Assembly (NCBI RefSeq): GCF_900176395.1
Contig: NZ_FWXL01000003.1
Location: forward strand, 62,001 to 126,000
Source of the DNA: Novosphingobium sp. B1
GTDB taxonomy: Bacteria; Pseudomonadota; Alphaproteobacteria; Sphingomonadales; Sphingomonadaceae
Direction: 5' to 3'
DNA length: 64,000 bases
Numbering within the stretch: the stretch's first letter is position 1; each line of letters opens with the position of its first letter. The translations under genes and the position numbers were made by a program. The notes under the pieces were generated by a model that worked only from the letters and a program-made list of their open reading frames with translations, had not been told where the DNA came from and made no database searches. Shown here one piece after another: positions 18,075 through 28,993 of this stretch.

Positions 18075-18437
18075 ATGCCGCTTTATGAGCATGTCTTTCT
18101 CGCGCGCCAGGATCTGAGCCAGGCTCAGGTCGATACGCTCGCAGCCACCGCCACCGAGATCGTCGAGAGCAACAACGGCAAGGTCACCAAGACCGAGACC
18201 TGGGGCCTCCGCTCGCTGGCCTACAAGATCCAGAAGAACCGCAAGGCGCACTTCGTGCTACTGAACATCGAAGCTTCGGGCGACGTGATCGCCGAGCTCG
18301 AGCGTCAGACGCAGATCAACGAAGACGTGATCCGCTACATGACCGTCCGCGTTGACGAGCATGAAGCCGGCCCGTCGGTCATGATGCGCAAGAACGATCG
18401 CGAGCGCAGCCGTCGCCGCGAACGCGAAGGGGAATAA
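18075..18437 (+). CDS. rpsF: 30S ribosomal protein S6
   Basis: Small-subunit protein of 120 residues that pairs with S18 on 16S rRNA. The N-terminus [22 protein letters not shown] and the [25 protein letters not shown] core are unmistakable. The C-terminus ends in an Arg/Glu-rich tail ([14 protein letters not shown]), as is common in alphaproteobacteria. It is first in the rpsF-rpsR-rplI operon, with 3 bp between its stop and rpsR. Confidence 0.98.
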   Translation: MPLYEHVFLARQDLSQAQVDTLAATATEIVESNNGKVTKTETWGLRSLAYKIQKNRKAHFVLLNIEASGDVIAELERQTQINEDVIRYMTVRVDEHEAGPSVMMRKNDRERSRRREREGE

Positions 18438-18440
18438 GAC

Positions 18441-18665
18441 ATGGCTCGTCCGTTTTTCCGTCGCCGCAAGAGCTGCCCGTTCTCGGGCAAGAACGCGCCG
18501 AAGATCGACTACAAGGACGTGCGCCTGCTGCAGGGCTTCATGTCCGAGCGTGGCAAGATCGTTCCGTCGCGCATCACCGCCGTTTCGGCAAAGAAGCAGC
18601 GTGAGCTGAGCCAGGCGATCAAGCGCGCCCGGCACATCGGCCTCCTGCCCTACATCGTCAAGTAA
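18441..18665 (+). CDS. rpsR: 30S ribosomal protein S18
   Basis: A 74-residue protein with the typical [12 protein letters not shown] start, the [17 protein letters not shown] core and the [12 protein letters not shown]-terminus. It binds S6 and the central domain of 16S rRNA. Located between rpsF and rplI with short spacers, so translated from the same transcript. Confidence 0.98.
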   Translation: MARPFFRRRKSCPFSGKNAPKIDYKDVRLLQGFMSERGKIVPSRITAVSAKKQRELSQAIKRARHIGLLPYIVK

Positions 18666-18677
18666 GGAGCGCCCAAC

Positions 18678-19277
18678 ATGCAGATCATCCTGCTCGAGCG
18701 CATCGAGAAGCTGGGCGGCATCGGCGACGAAGTCACCGTGAAGGACGGGTACGCCCGCAACTTCCTGCTGCCCAACAAGAAGGCGCTGCGCGCCAACGAA
18801 GCCAACCGCAAGGTCTTCGAAGCCAACCGCGCCCGCATCGAAGCTGAAAACGCTGCTCGCCGCGACGAAGCGAAGTCCGAATCGGGCAACGTCGAAGGCA
18901 AGGAAGTCGTTCTCATCCGCGCTTCGTCGAACGCTGGCCAGCTTTACGGCTCGGTCTCGGTTCGCGACATCGCCGACGCTCTGGTCGAACAGGGCTCGAA
19001 GGTGACCAAGGCCATGATCGTGCTTGAACGCCCGATCAAGACCATTGGCGTCTACGACGTGAAGGTTTCGCTCCACCCCGAAGTCTCGGTCAACGTGAAG
19101 GTCAACGTTGCCCGTTCGCCGGACGAGGCCGAACTGCAGTCGCAGGGCGTCAACGTGATCGACGCCATGTTCGACAACGAGAGCGGCGGCTTCACCGAAG
19201 CCTACGATCCGAACGCAGAACCGGGCGAAATCCCGGCCGAGCTGCTCGAGGGCGGCGAGGAAGCGACCGAAGCCTGA
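18678..19277 (+). CDS. rplI: 50S ribosomal protein L9
   Basis: Large-subunit protein of 199 residues. The N-terminal domain [36 protein letters not shown] and the long connecting helix ([17 protein letters not shown]) are standard L9 features. It is longer than E. coli L9 (149 residues) because of an acidic C-terminal extension (about residues 150-199, ending [16 protein letters not shown]), seen in many alphaproteobacteria. Last gene of the operon, followed by a strong terminator. Confidence 0.97.
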   Translation: MQIILLERIEKLGGIGDEVTVKDGYARNFLLPNKKALRANEANRKVFEANRARIEAENAARRDEAKSESGNVEGKEVVLIRASSNAGQLYGSVSVRDIADALVEQGSKVTKAMIVLERPIKTIGVYDVKVSLHPEVSVNVKVNVARSPDEAELQSQGVNVIDAMFDNESGGFTEAYDPNAEPGEIPAELLEGGEEATEA

Positions 19278-19304
19278 GGCTCACGCTTTTTCGGCAACAG
19301 AATT

Positions 19305-19332
19305 GGGGGCGTCCTTCGGGGCGCCCCTTTTT
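19305..19332 (+). terminator. Rho-independent terminator with UUCG loop after rplI
   Basis: GGGGCGTCC and GGGCGCCCC form a 9-bp stem (one G-T pair) closed by a TTCG tetraloop and followed by TTTTT. It ends the rpsF-rpsR-rplI transcript. Confidence 0.92.
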
Positions 19333-19431
19333 CGTTTTCGATTACCCGTTTTCGTCAGTCAACTGCCGGGTTGCCAGGGACAAGTTGAAGTCGGTCTTTG
19401 CAGTGAAACACGCCTGCGCTACATCCCGTGG

Positions 19432-20868
19432 ATGACTACAACTGCAACCATCATTTCCGAGCTTACACGCCTCTACGACGAGGCCGTTGCGCAACTGCGC
19501 GAGGACATTGCCGCTTACGCCAACACCGGAGCCCTGCCCTCGCCTGACAAAAGGCAGGACGGCTCATACTGCTATCCGGAACTGCGTATCCGGCTCGACG
19601 ACGATCCGGGCAATGAGGCCACGGGCAGAGCATTCGGCCGACTGACGCAACGCGGCGAATATGCCTGCACGATCACGCGCCCCGCGCTCTTTGCCGATTA
19701 CCTAGCCGAGCAGATCGAACTGATCCGTTCATCCTACAATGTGACCATCGAAGTCGGTCGCTCGAGACAGGAAATGCCCTTCCCCTACGTTCTGGACGGA
19801 GCGTATGGCGCACAGATCGGCCGCGTCAGCCCGCCAGAGCTGGCGAAGCATTTCCCTGCAACCGACCTTGCCCATATCGGCGACGAGATCGCCGATGCCG
19901 AATACGTTATCGGCGACGGGCCGATGCCGCTTTCGCTGTTCGACGGGCTGCGGACCGACTTCAGCCTTGCCCGCTTGGCGCATTACACCGGCACCCGTAT
20001 CGACGACTTCCAGCGCTACATCCTTTTCACCAACTACCATCGCTATGTCGACGAGTTCGTTGACTGGGCCGGTCTGCAGATCGATGGGCAGAACTACGTT
20101 GCGCTTACTGGTGCGGGTGGCCTGTCGCTGGATGCGCATACCGAAAATGCCCGCGCCAGACTTTCCGATACTGCCTGGCGCCGGCACCAGATGCCTGCTT
20201 ACCACCTCGTGGCGCCCGACAAGTCGGGCATTACGCTGGTCAATATCGGGGTCGGCCCGTCCAACGCGAAGACGATCTGCGATCATCTGGCTGTTCTGCG
20301 CCCGGAAGCCTGGCTCATGATCGGCCATTGCGGCGGATTGCGGCCCACTCAGAAGATTGGCGACTACGTGCTTGCGCACGCCTATTTGCGCGACGATCAC
20401 GTGCTCGATCCAGTCCTGCCGCCAGAGATCCCCATCCCGGCCATCGCCGAGGTGCAGGTTGCGTTGCAACAGGCTGCCGAACTCGTATCCGGCGAAGGCG
20501 GCACCGATCTCAAGAAGCGGATGCGCACTGGCACCATCGTCACGACAGACGACCGCAACTGGGAATTGCGCTACACGCATTCGGCGCGGCGCCTTTCGCT
20601 CAGCCGCGCGGTTGGCATCGACATGGAAAGCGCCACGATAGCCGCGCAGGGCTATCGCTTCCGTGTGCCCTACGGCACCCTGCTATGCGTATCCGACAAG
20701 CCGCTCCATGGCGAAATCAAGCTGCCTGGGCAGGCCAATCGCTTTTACGAAGAGGCCATTGCCGCGCATCTCGCCATCGGAACGACCGCGTGCGACCTTC
20801 TGCGGAAGGAGGGTTCACGCCTCCACAGCCGCAAACTGCGCGCCTTCAGCGAGCCACCGTTCCGCTGA
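19432..20868 (+). CDS. amn: AMP nucleosidase
   Basis: Hydrolyses AMP to adenine and ribose-5-phosphate, adjusting adenylate pools. The 478-residue length matches E. coli Amn (484). An N-terminal domain precedes the nucleoside-phosphorylase-type catalytic domain, seen in GITLVNIGVGPSNAKTICDHLAVLRP, MIGHCGGLRP and the nucleoside-binding GIDMESATIAAQGYRFRVPYGTLLCVSDKPLHGEIK. The ATG at 19432 is chosen because the 43 residues upstream overlap the rplI terminator. Convergent with the YbjN-like gene; a strong hairpin separates them. Confidence 0.92.
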   Translation: MTTTATIISELTRLYDEAVAQLREDIAAYANTGALPSPDKRQDGSYCYPELRIRLDDDPGNEATGRAFGRLTQRGEYACTITRPALFADYLAEQIELIRSSYNVTIEVGRSRQEMPFPYVLDGAYGAQIGRVSPPELAKHFPATDLAHIGDEIADAEYVIGDGPMPLSLFDGLRTDFSLARLAHYTGTRIDDFQRYILFTNYHRYVDEFVDWAGLQIDGQNYVALTGAGGLSLDAHTENARARLSDTAWRRHQMPAYHLVAPDKSGITLVNIGVGPSNAKTICDHLAVLRPEAWLMIGHCGGLRPTQKIGDYVLAHAYLRDDHVLDPVLPPEIPIPAIAEVQVALQQAAELVSGEGGTDLKKRMRTGTIVTTDDRNWELRYTHSARRLSLSRAVGIDMESATIAAQGYRFRVPYGTLLCVSDKPLHGEIKLPGQANRFYEEAIAAHLAIGTTACDLLRKEGSRLHSRKLRAFSEPPFR

Positions 20869-20882
20869 CGCGGCAGTGCCGT

Positions 20883-20927
20883 AAAGAAAAGGCAATCCGA
20901 AGCAGCTAGCCCTGCTTGCGGATTGCC
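20883..20927 (-). terminator. Terminator between amn and the YbjN-like gene
   Basis: GGCAATCCG and CGGATTGCC form a 9-bp stem extended by an inner AAGCAG/CTGCTT pairing. On the minus strand it is followed by TTTTCTTT, a good T-tract for the leftward gene; it may also stop amn from the other side. Confidence 0.85.
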
Positions 20928-20972
20928 AAGGTTGCGTCCCTCCGCTCCGGGGTGGCCGGAGCTCGGTCCTGG

Positions 20973-21452
20973 TTATTTGAAAACTTCGGTGCCGAGCGTG
21001 TCCATGGCGCTGCGGAACATATCGACCGAGTTCGAGAATACTTCGAAATCGATGCCTTTGCCGGTCACGACGTCCCAGGTCATCATCACGCCATCGTCCT
21101 TGCCCAGCGAGACCGATGCGAAGCGCGTGTTGCGGTTGAACCGAACGGCGTCTTCGGCGGTGAATTTCTTTTCCGGCGTGAAATTGGCAACGAACTGCAG
21201 CGACTGGCACGCGTCGTGGGTTTTCTCGTTGCATTCGTAGAATAGCAGGGCTGCCTGCCAGCCACCGATCTCGGTGTTGATAAGCGGGTCGCCGTTGCCG
21301 TCCTTGGCAAGTTCGGCGGTATAACCCAAATTCTTCAGTGCTTCAGCCACGCCTTCCGGTCTGACTGCACTTACCGAGTTGGTGGCTGCCTGTGCCGCTG
21401 AAGGGGTAAGAACGCTCACGGCTGCGGCCGCGAGCAGGCTCTTCCAGATCAT
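20973..21452 (-). CDS. YbjN-domain protein with signal peptide
   Basis: Exported protein of 159 residues. The N-terminus MIWKSLLAAAAVSVLTPSAAQA is a clear signal peptide with an AQA-A cleavage site, so the mature protein is periplasmic. The rest (ALKNLGYTAELAKDGNGDPLINTEIGGWQAALLFYEC...CQSLQFVANFTP) matches the YbjN sensory-transduction family, whose role is poorly defined. The ATG at 21452 is chosen because GAGG lies six bases upstream; a TTG at 21464 is also in frame. Monocistronic by appearance. Confidence 0.8.
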   Translation of the reverse strand: MIWKSLLAAAAVSVLTPSAAQAATNSVSAVRPEGVAEALKNLGYTAELAKDGNGDPLINTEIGGWQAALLFYECNEKTHDACQSLQFVANFTPEKKFTAEDAVRFNRNTRFASVSLGKDDGVMMTWDVVTGKGIDFEVFSNSVDMFRSAMDTLGTEVFK

Positions 21453-21546
21453 CCCTATCCTCAATCCCGAAAAGGGCTCTTGCCGGCCCGTTCGTTTATG
21501 AGAATGAAGCTGCCATCAATGCGCGCCCTCGGCAAGGGGTCTTGTG

Positions 21547-21580
21547 AAAAGGGTGGCGGAGGCCTGCAACAGCCTCCGCC
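21547..21580 (-). terminator. Terminator after the M2 peptidase gene
   Basis: GGCGGAGGC and GCCTCCGCC form a 9-bp stem with an 8-base loop. On the minus strand a CCCTTTTC run follows. Confidence 0.75.
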
Positions 21581-21587
21581 CTCGCTC

Positions 21588-23402
21588 TTACCACCCGCAG
21601 GATTGGCCCTTCGTCTGGCTCGCCAACCACTTCGTCAGCGGCGCGAAATAGCGGATCATGGCCTTGCCGCTGATCTCGCGGGTGCCGGTGAAGGCCTGCA
21701 GCGCGTCCGGCCAAGGCTTCGATGCGCCCATTTCCAGCATCGCATTCAGCTTGGCGCCGACTTGCTTGTTCCCGTAGAAGCTGCAGCGGTGCAGCGGGCC
21801 CTTCCAGCCGGCCTGCTTGCACGCCGCTTCGAAGAACTGGAACTGAAGCACCCGTGCAAGGAAATACCGCGTGTAGGGCACGTTGGCCGGCACATGGTAC
21901 TTCGCACCGGGGTCGAAGGCATCGGCAGGTCGCTCGGCAGGCGGCACGATGCCCTGATACTTCAGGCGCATGGCATCCCAGCCCTTCTGATAGTCGGCAG
22001 GAGCGATCTTCCCGCTGAACACATCCCAGCGCCAACGGTCGATCAGCAGCCCGAACGGCAGGAAGGCGATCTTGTCCATCGCTTGGCGCAGCAACAAGCC
22101 CGTGTCCTTCGCCGCTGGCGGAACCTTGCTGCGATCAAGCAGGCCAATCTGGACCAGATACTCCGGCGTGATCGAAAGGGCCACGAAATCGCCAATGGCT
22201 TCGTGGAAGCCATCGTTGGCACCATTCAGGTAGAGCGGATCCTGCTTGTTGTAGGCGCGCTGATAATAATTGTGACCGAGCTCGTGGTGGATCGTGACGA
22301 AATCATCGCCATTCACCTTGATGCACATCTTGATGCGCAGATCGTCCTTCTGGTCGATATCCCAGGCGGAGGCATGGCATACAACATCGCGGTCACGCGG
22401 CTTGGTGAACTGCGATCGCTGCCAGAACGTCTGCGGCAGCGGCGAGAGGCCGAGCGAGGAATAGAAGCCCTCGCCCGCCTTGACCATCTTGACCGCGTCA
22501 TAGCCCTTGGCGTTGAGCAGGTCGCCAACGTCATAGCCGATATCGCCTGCTCCCTCGGGCGCGACGAGCGGGTAGATGTTCCCCCACTCCTGGGCCCACA
22601 TGTTACCCAGCAGGTCGGCGCGGATCGGGCCGCTCCTGGGCTGAACCGCATCGCCATACTTGGAGTTGAGCTTCATCCGCGTGTAACAGTGAAGCTGGTT
22701 GTAGAGTGGCTTCACCTCGTTCCAGACTTTCTCGGTCAATGCTGCAAAGTCATCTGGCGACATGTCGTAATTCGACCGCCAGAGGGCACCCATGTCGGCA
22801 AAGCCCAGCTCCTGCGCGCCCGCGTTGCCGATGCCGATCATCCTGGCGTAGTCGGCCTTCATCGGCTTGCCGACATTGTCGTGCCAGCTCAGCCACATTT
22901 CCTTCAGCTCATCGGGATTGCGATTGGTGCCCATCGCTTCCTCGATGTCGCTGCCGTTGATCGGCTGCCCCTTCAACCGGCCTTCGCCCTTGCCGTACAT
23001 GCCCTGGATGCGCGCCTGGATCGTCGCGAATTCCTGTGCAGCACCGGGCGTGCTCGGTGCGGGGCCGGTGATGGATGTGCGGAACATGACAAGCTTGCGT
23101 GCGATGTCAGGGGAAAGACCGGACACCTTGGCGTATTCTGCCGCCTGCTTGGCTTGCGCCACCTGCAGTTCCGAGAACCCCGCGTTCGTCTCTGCTGTCA
23201 GCGACGCCGTGTCGTCGGTGATGTTGGTTTCGTAGATCCAGCCGTCACGCGAAGCCTTGATCGTCGCGGCGTAGAGTTCGGCCTCAGCCTTCTTGACCCA
23301 ATCGTTGACGCCATCCGGGCTGAGAGGTGCAGCGGACTGCGCGTAAACCTGGGTGCCGGACATGGCAGTGACAATGGCGATTACCGAAACGAGCGATTTC
23401 AT
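21588..23402 (-). CDS. M2 family metallopeptidase (ACE-like peptidyl-dipeptidase)
   Basis: Secreted zinc dipeptidyl carboxypeptidase related to angiotensin-converting enzyme, removing dipeptides from peptide C-termini. The 604-residue precursor has a signal peptide (MKSLVSVIAIVTAMSGTQVYAQ). The zinc site is HHELGH around residue 375, with the third ligand Glu in NDGFHEAIGD about 25 residues later. FTKPRDRDVVCHASAWD and the C-terminal MLEMGASKPWPDAL are also family-typical. The ATG at 23402 is preferred over one at 23429 because it begins the signal peptide. It probably degrades periplasmic or extracellular peptides together with the S9 peptidase at 25390-27648. Confidence 0.9.
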   Translation of the reverse strand: MKSLVSVIAIVTAMSGTQVYAQSAAPLSPDGVNDWVKKAEAELYAATIKASRDGWIYETNITDDTASLTAETNAGFSELQVAQAKQAAEYAKVSGLSPDIARKLVMFRTSITGPAPSTPGAAQEFATIQARIQGMYGKGEGRLKGQPINGSDIEEAMGTNRNPDELKEMWLSWHDNVGKPMKADYARMIGIGNAGAQELGFADMGALWRSNYDMSPDDFAALTEKVWNEVKPLYNQLHCYTRMKLNSKYGDAVQPRSGPIRADLLGNMWAQEWGNIYPLVAPEGAGDIGYDVGDLLNAKGYDAVKMVKAGEGFYSSLGLSPLPQTFWQRSQFTKPRDRDVVCHASAWDIDQKDDLRIKMCIKVNGDDFVTIHHELGHNYYQRAYNKQDPLYLNGANDGFHEAIGDFVALSITPEYLVQIGLLDRSKVPPAAKDTGLLLRQAMDKIAFLPFGLLIDRWRWDVFSGKIAPADYQKGWDAMRLKYQGIVPPAERPADAFDPGAKYHVPANVPYTRYFLARVLQFQFFEAACKQAGWKGPLHRCSFYGNKQVGAKLNAMLEMGASKPWPDALQAFTGTREISGKAMIRYFAPLTKWLASQTKGQSCGW

Positions 23403-23489
23403 GAACCTGGGCTCTCCCTGAGGGCACACGGTGAAACCGCACAGACGGCCACCGCATCTTCCTTCTGGTTACCCTTGAAACCGTTCCGG

Positions 23490-24251
23490 TCAACCCTGCG
23501 CGGTCAGGAACTCCGCAAGGCGCTCGCCCATCTCTGGGCGCGTGACGCAGCTCATATGCGTGCCGGGAATGAAAGTCAGCGTTGCGTCGGGCAGGACATC
23601 TGCCAGCCGCTCGGCCGATCCGTTGTCATTGTCCTGATCGCCGCAAAGGACCTGGCAGTGCATGGTGATGGCTGAAAGCTCCGCCGGGTCAGTGTCGGCC
23701 ATCGTGCCAAGCAGCATCCGGGCCGCCAGACGATCGACGCCCATGGTCTTGAGAAACTGCTGGGAGAAATAGGCGGGATCATCGCGCTTGATCGTGCCGA
23801 AGCGGTCGATCACGTCGAGGAAGAAGTCCTGCCGCCGCGCCCAGCCGGCAAGGCCTTCAAGACCCATGCCGGAGAGCACCAGCCTTCGCGGTTTCATCCC
23901 GGCAATCACCGCGCGGGCAGCCGTGCGCGATCCCAGCGAGAACCCGACCAGATCGAAATCCGTCAGGCCGAGATAGGCGACAAGCGCCTCCAGATCACGG
24001 ACCAGCACGTCCTGCGGATAGGCGGCCGGATCGTGCGGCGCTGAACTTCGTCCATGCACGCGCAAGTCCGGCATCAGGCATTCGAAGCCAGCCTCGGCAA
24101 GTTTCGCTGCCGTCCCGAACTTGATCCAGTTGACCTCCGCCGAGGAAAACAGGCCATGCAGAAGCACCACCGGCCTCCCCTGCCCCAAGCGGTGCAGCGC
24201 CAGTTGCGCTCCGCCGAAGCCGGGGAAGAACGCGGTGGTTGCTTCCGTCAT
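23490..24251 (-). CDS. Alpha/beta hydrolase
   Basis: Cytoplasmic alpha/beta-hydrolase of 253 residues. It has the HG oxyanion motif VVLLHGLFSS, the nucleophile elbow GFSLGS with Ser near residue 105, an acidic residue in CGDQDNDNG and the catalytic His in IPGTHMSCV. The substrate is not apparent. It begins 8 bp downstream of the asd stop, so it is probably translated from the asd transcript. The ATG at 24251 follows a GAAAGG-type Shine-Dalgarno lying in the end of asd. Confidence 0.82.
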   Translation of the reverse strand: MTEATTAFFPGFGGAQLALHRLGQGRPVVLLHGLFSSAEVNWIKFGTAAKLAEAGFECLMPDLRVHGRSSAPHDPAAYPQDVLVRDLEALVAYLGLTDFDLVGFSLGSRTAARAVIAGMKPRRLVLSGMGLEGLAGWARRQDFFLDVIDRFGTIKRDDPAYFSQQFLKTMGVDRLAARMLLGTMADTDPAELSAITMHCQVLCGDQDNDNGSAERLADVLPDATLTFIPGTHMSCVTRPEMGERLAEFLTAQG

Positions 24252-24258
24252 CGGATGA

Positions 24259-25284
<1,026 letters not shown>

Positions 25285-25389
25285 TTCCATTCCCTTCCTG
25301 CGGCCCGCCCTGAGGCGGCGGACGGGCCGTTTCCTAGCGGCTGGTTCCGACCAGCCAAGTGTTTTGGGCTTTAGGCCCGTGAAGCGAGG

Positions 25390-27648
25390 CTACTTGCCAC
25401 TTCCTGCGCCATTGCGATCAAGGAAGCGGAAAATCGTCTCGTACAAGTGCTGGCTCACCTTCGGTCCGCTGATGCGGTGGGTGTAGCCGGGATAGAGCAT
25501 CATCTCGAACGGCACCGCTTCGGCCTGCATCTTGGCGATGATCGCGCTGGCGTTCTCGAACACCACGTTGTCATCGGCCATGCCGTGGATGATCAGCAAC
25601 GGGTCTCTGATCTTGCCTGTGTCGGCCAGCGCGTTCGACTTCTCATAGACCTGCGGCAGCTTGTTCGGATCGCCCAGATAGCGCTCGGTATACGTCGTAT
25701 CGTACATCTGCCACTTGGTCACCGGTGCCACAGCGATGCCCGCGGCATATGCGCCCGGATCAGCTTCAAGCATCTTGATCGACATGTAGCCGCCATAGGA
25801 CCAGCCGAACGTGCTGATCTTGTCGGCAGCAACAAAGCTCTGCTTCTTGAGCCAGTTGGCACCGGCAAGCTGATCCTCGACCTCGACCGAGCCCATCGCG
25901 TGATGAAGCGCCGAGGCGAACTTCACGCCCCGATTCTCCGACCCGCGATTGTCGATCGCGAAGTAGATATAACCCTTGTCGACAATCGCCTGCGCCAGTG
26001 CGCCCTGGAAGCCCTTGCTCACCACCTGCGCCGTCGGGCCGCCATAATGGTAGGTGAACACGGGGTACTTCTTGCCCGGCTCCAGCGGCGGCGTAATCAT
26101 CATGTAGTGCAGCGGCGTGCCGTCCGCCGCCGGGATCGTGCCAAACTGCGCCGGGCGGTGGCTGGCAAGATAGGGCGCATAAGGGTGCGCGCCCGCGACC
26201 TTGTTCTCTTCGATCCACGCCAGCCGCTTGCCTGCGGTGTCGGCAATGTAGGACTGCGCCGGCTGCGCATCGGACGAACGCGTGATCATCAGCGTCTGGC
26301 CGCTCTTGTCCATGCCCGCGCCGTTGACCCAGCCCAGCTCGGTCAGTCGCGTCAGCTTGCCCGGCGCCTTGAGGTCCATGGCATAGACCTGCTGCGCCAG
26401 TACGTCGTCCTTGGTGCCGGTGAGGTAGAGCTTGCCGCCCTTCTCGTCGACGCCGACCAGACCGGTGACGACCCAATCGCCCTTGGTCAACTGGCTCCAC
26501 TTGCCCTTGTTGAAGCGATAGAGATGCCCGAACCCGTCACGCTGCGACCACCAGACCAGACTGCCGTCCGACAGGAAGCGATAGCTGTCCGACAGGTCGA
26601 TCCAGTGACGGTTCGCCGCCTTCTCGCTGAACAGCACACTGGACTTGCCGGTTGCGGGATCGACCTTGAGCATATCGAGCAAGGTCTGCTCGCGGTTCAT
26701 GCGCTGGACGTAGAGCGTCTTGCCGTCGGGCGCCCAATCGACGCGCGCGAGGTAGATGTCCTTGTTCTGCCCGAGATCAACCTGCACGCGGTCAGAACCG
26801 TCTGGCCTCATCACGTAGAGCGAGACTTCCGCATTGGGTGTGCCTGCCGCCGGATAGCGCTGGTCGAAGGTCTTGGTGCCGTCCGCGCCAATCGCCGCGC
26901 GTGTGACCACGCCCACCATGCTCTCGTCAAAGCGCTCGACCGCAATCCGGCTTTCATCCGGTGACCACCAGAAGCCGTTGAACCGGTTCATTTCCTCCTG
27001 GGCGACGAATTCGGCTTCACCCCAGTGAACGTCCGCATTCTCCTCTTCCGGTGTGATTGCCTTCGCCGCAGCGCCGCTCACCGGTCCCGCCCACAGGCGA
27101 CGATCCCGCACGAAAGCGATATGCTCGCCCTTCGGCCCCAGCTTCGGCGTCAGCTCGCCGCCCTTGGTCCCCTCGACCTTGCGCACCGATCCATCAAGAC
27201 CGGCCAGCAGCAGGTCGCCGTCCACCGGCACCAGCACCGACTTGCTGTCCGCGCTCCATTCGTAGGAAACGATGCCCTTCAGATCGCCGATGCGCTGGCG
27301 TTCGCGCTGCATCTTCTCGGCCTCGCTGAGCTGGCGGCCGGACGAAAGCTTGAGCGAATCCACCAGCATCTTCCACTCGCCGGTCTGGCGGTCGAAGCCC
27401 CACAGGTCATAGCGCTCGCGATCATCGGCGCGGTTGCGCAGCAGCGTCAGGTAGCGACCGTCGGGCGATAGCTTCACCGCGCGCGGCGCCGGGCCATTGA
27501 GGCTCGGGCTGGCGAAAACACGCTCGAACGTAAGATCCTTTGCTTCGGCAGGCGCGGCAGTGGTCATCGATATTCCCTGTTGGGCAAGCGCAGGCGCGGC
27601 GACGAGAGAGACAAGCGCGCAGGCGGCGAGCAGACGGAAATGACGCAT
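25390..27648 (-). CDS. S9 family peptidase, dipeptidyl peptidase IV-like
   Basis: Secreted prolyl-type serine peptidase of 752 residues with a signal peptide (MRHFRLLAACALVSLVAAPALAQ). Residues of about 50-490 form the DPP IV beta-propeller; EAEFVAQEEMNRFNGFWWSPD carries the paired Glu that binds the peptide N-terminus. The C-terminal hydrolase domain has the nucleophile in GWSYGGYMS, Asp in HGMADDNVVFENA and His in GYTHRISG. It releases N-terminal X-Pro or X-Ala dipeptides. Monocistronic, about 100 bp from asd on the same strand. Together with the M2 enzyme it suggests peptide use as a nutrient. Confidence 0.92.
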   Translation of the reverse strand: MRHFRLLAACALVSLVAAPALAQQGISMTTAAPAEAKDLTFERVFASPSLNGPAPRAVKLSPDGRYLTLLRNRADDRERYDLWGFDRQTGEWKMLVDSLKLSSGRQLSEAEKMQRERQRIGDLKGIVSYEWSADSKSVLVPVDGDLLLAGLDGSVRKVEGTKGGELTPKLGPKGEHIAFVRDRRLWAGPVSGAAAKAITPEEENADVHWGEAEFVAQEEMNRFNGFWWSPDESRIAVERFDESMVGVVTRAAIGADGTKTFDQRYPAAGTPNAEVSLYVMRPDGSDRVQVDLGQNKDIYLARVDWAPDGKTLYVQRMNREQTLLDMLKVDPATGKSSVLFSEKAANRHWIDLSDSYRFLSDGSLVWWSQRDGFGHLYRFNKGKWSQLTKGDWVVTGLVGVDEKGGKLYLTGTKDDVLAQQVYAMDLKAPGKLTRLTELGWVNGAGMDKSGQTLMITRSSDAQPAQSYIADTAGKRLAWIEENKVAGAHPYAPYLASHRPAQFGTIPAADGTPLHYMMITPPLEPGKKYPVFTYHYGGPTAQVVSKGFQGALAQAIVDKGYIYFAIDNRGSENRGVKFASALHHAMGSVEVEDQLAGANWLKKQSFVAADKISTFGWSYGGYMSIKMLEADPGAYAAGIAVAPVTKWQMYDTTYTERYLGDPNKLPQVYEKSNALADTGKIRDPLLIIHGMADDNVVFENASAIIAKMQAEAVPFEMMLYPGYTHRISGPKVSQHLYETIFRFLDRNGAGSGK

Positions 27649-27738
27649 GGGTTTTCGGTATCCTCTGGCCCGGCTTGCCGCCGGGGCATGTTTGCGATGC
27701 GCCTAGGTGGCCCGAAATGGTTGCGCTTGAAAGCAGAA

Positions 27739-27770
27739 AAGGCGCCCTGGCTCTGAGCCAGGACGCCTTT
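27739..27770 (-). terminator. Terminator after rplS
   Basis: A long stem (AAGGCG then GAGCCAGG paired with CCTGGCTC, with one internal mismatch) is followed by TTTTC on the minus strand. It closes the ffh-to-rplS gene run. Confidence 0.88.
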
Positions 27771-27812
27771 CTCAACACATCAGCCGTGTCGCGGCAGTCG
27801 GGCCCAGTGGGC

Positions 27813-28187
27813 TCAGGCCTTGTTGACCTTACGCTCAGCAATACGCGCCGATTTGCCGGTGCGGCCACGAAGATAGTAGAGCTTCGCACGACGCACGACA
27901 CCACGGCGCACCACGGTAATCGAATCGATGTTGGGCGAGTAGAGCGGGAACACGCGCTCCACGCCTTCGCCGAACGAAATCTTGCGAACGGTGAAGTTCG
28001 AGCCGAGGCCACGGTTCGAGCGTGCAATGCACACGCCTTCGTAGGCCTGGACGCGGGTACGCTCGCCTTCGACGACGCGCACGCCGACGCGGACAGTGTC
28101 GCCAGCGCGGAAGTCCGGAATTTCCTTCTTCGCCTTGAATTCGGCGATGGCTTCAGCTTCAAGCTGCTGAATCAGGTTCATTTTCAA
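27813..28187 (-). CDS. rplS: 50S ribosomal protein L19
   Basis: A 124-residue large-subunit protein located at the 30S-50S interface. Family features are [51 protein letters not shown] and [18 protein letters not shown]. It overlaps trmD by 4 bp (ATGA), so the two are translationally coupled. Last gene before the terminator. Confidence 0.98.
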   Translation of the reverse strand: MKMNLIQQLEAEAIAEFKAKKEIPDFRAGDTVRVGVRVVEGERTRVQAYEGVCIARSNRGLGSNFTVRKISFGEGVERVFPLYSPNIDSITVVRRGVVRRAKLYYLRGRTGKSARIAERKVNKA

Positions 28188-28924
28188 TCGTCCTGCACTT
28201 CATGCTGCGCGCCAGAGGCAGACTGGACCCGAACGCCGATGTGGCGCTCCCAAAGGTCCGGCCTGCGTAACCGTGTATCGATCTCGGACTTTGACTTGCG
28301 CCAAGCCGCGATCTTCGCATGATCCCCCGATCGCAGCACTTCAGGGATCGTGCGCCCTTCCCACTCAGCAGGTCGGGTATAGTGCGGGTATTCAAGGAGG
28401 CCGTTCTCGAACGACTCCTCATGCCCGCTAGAAGCCGCGCCCATTACGCCGGGAAGCAGCCGAATGCAAGCGTCCAGCAGCATCAGCGCGGCACATTCGC
28501 CACCCGACAAAACGATGTCGCCGACCGAGACTTCCTCGACCTCGCGCCCTTCAAAAATCCGCTCGTCAAAACCTTCGAACCGGCCGCACAGCACGATCAC
28601 GCCCGGCCCCTCGGCAAGCTCGCGCACCCGCTCCTGCGTCAGCGGTTTGCCGCGCGGCGTCATGGCGATGACCGGGCACCCCGGATGGCCTTCGCGCGCA
28701 AAATCAATGGCCTTCGCCAGCACATCCACTCGCAACACCATCCCCGCCCCGCCACCTGCCGGCGTGTCGTCCACGGTCTTGTGCTTGTCGATCGCGAAGT
28801 CCCGGATCTGCACCGCATCCATCGCCCAAGTGCCCTCGCGCAATGCACGCCCGGCCAGGCTGACGCCCAGAGGCCCTGGAAACATCTCGGGGTAAAGCGT
28901 GAGGACTATGGTGGCGAAGGTCAT
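28184..28924 (-). CDS. trmD: tRNA (guanine37-N1)-methyltransferase
   Basis: SPOUT methyltransferase of 246 residues that methylates G37 next to the anticodon and prevents frameshifting. Family signatures are [19 protein letters not shown] at the start, [21 protein letters not shown], the trefoil-knot SAM site [15 protein letters not shown] and [17 protein letters not shown]. The ATG at 28924 matches the family start; the frame is open to 28987. Between it and rimM lies an unrelated membrane-protein gene, which is unusual for this operon. Confidence 0.97.
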   Translation of the reverse strand: MTFATIVLTLYPEMFPGPLGVSLAGRALREGTWAMDAVQIRDFAIDKHKTVDDTPAGGGAGMVLRVDVLAKAIDFAREGHPGCPVIAMTPRGKPLTQERVRELAEGPGVIVLCGRFEGFDERIFEGREVEEVSVGDIVLSGGECAALMLLDACIRLLPGVMGAASSGHEESFENGLLEYPHYTRPAEWEGRTIPEVLRSGDHAKIAAWRKSKSEIDTRLRRPDLWERHIGVRVQSASGAQHEVQDD

Positions 28925-28993
28925 GGCGCAAGCCAATGGCCTGCTTCGCCTGCTTCCGCAATGTCGGAACGGCGCCCCGCCATGCAAATCCGC

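Noticed and set aside
21480..23675. A 731-residue plus-strand open frame opposite the M2 peptidase
   Set aside because: Long antisense frames are expected in GC-rich coding DNA. The minus strand encodes a clear M2 peptidase with its zinc motif.
25447..26964. A 505-residue plus-strand open frame opposite the S9 peptidase
   Set aside because: It is a shadow of the DPP IV-like gene with no domain of its own.
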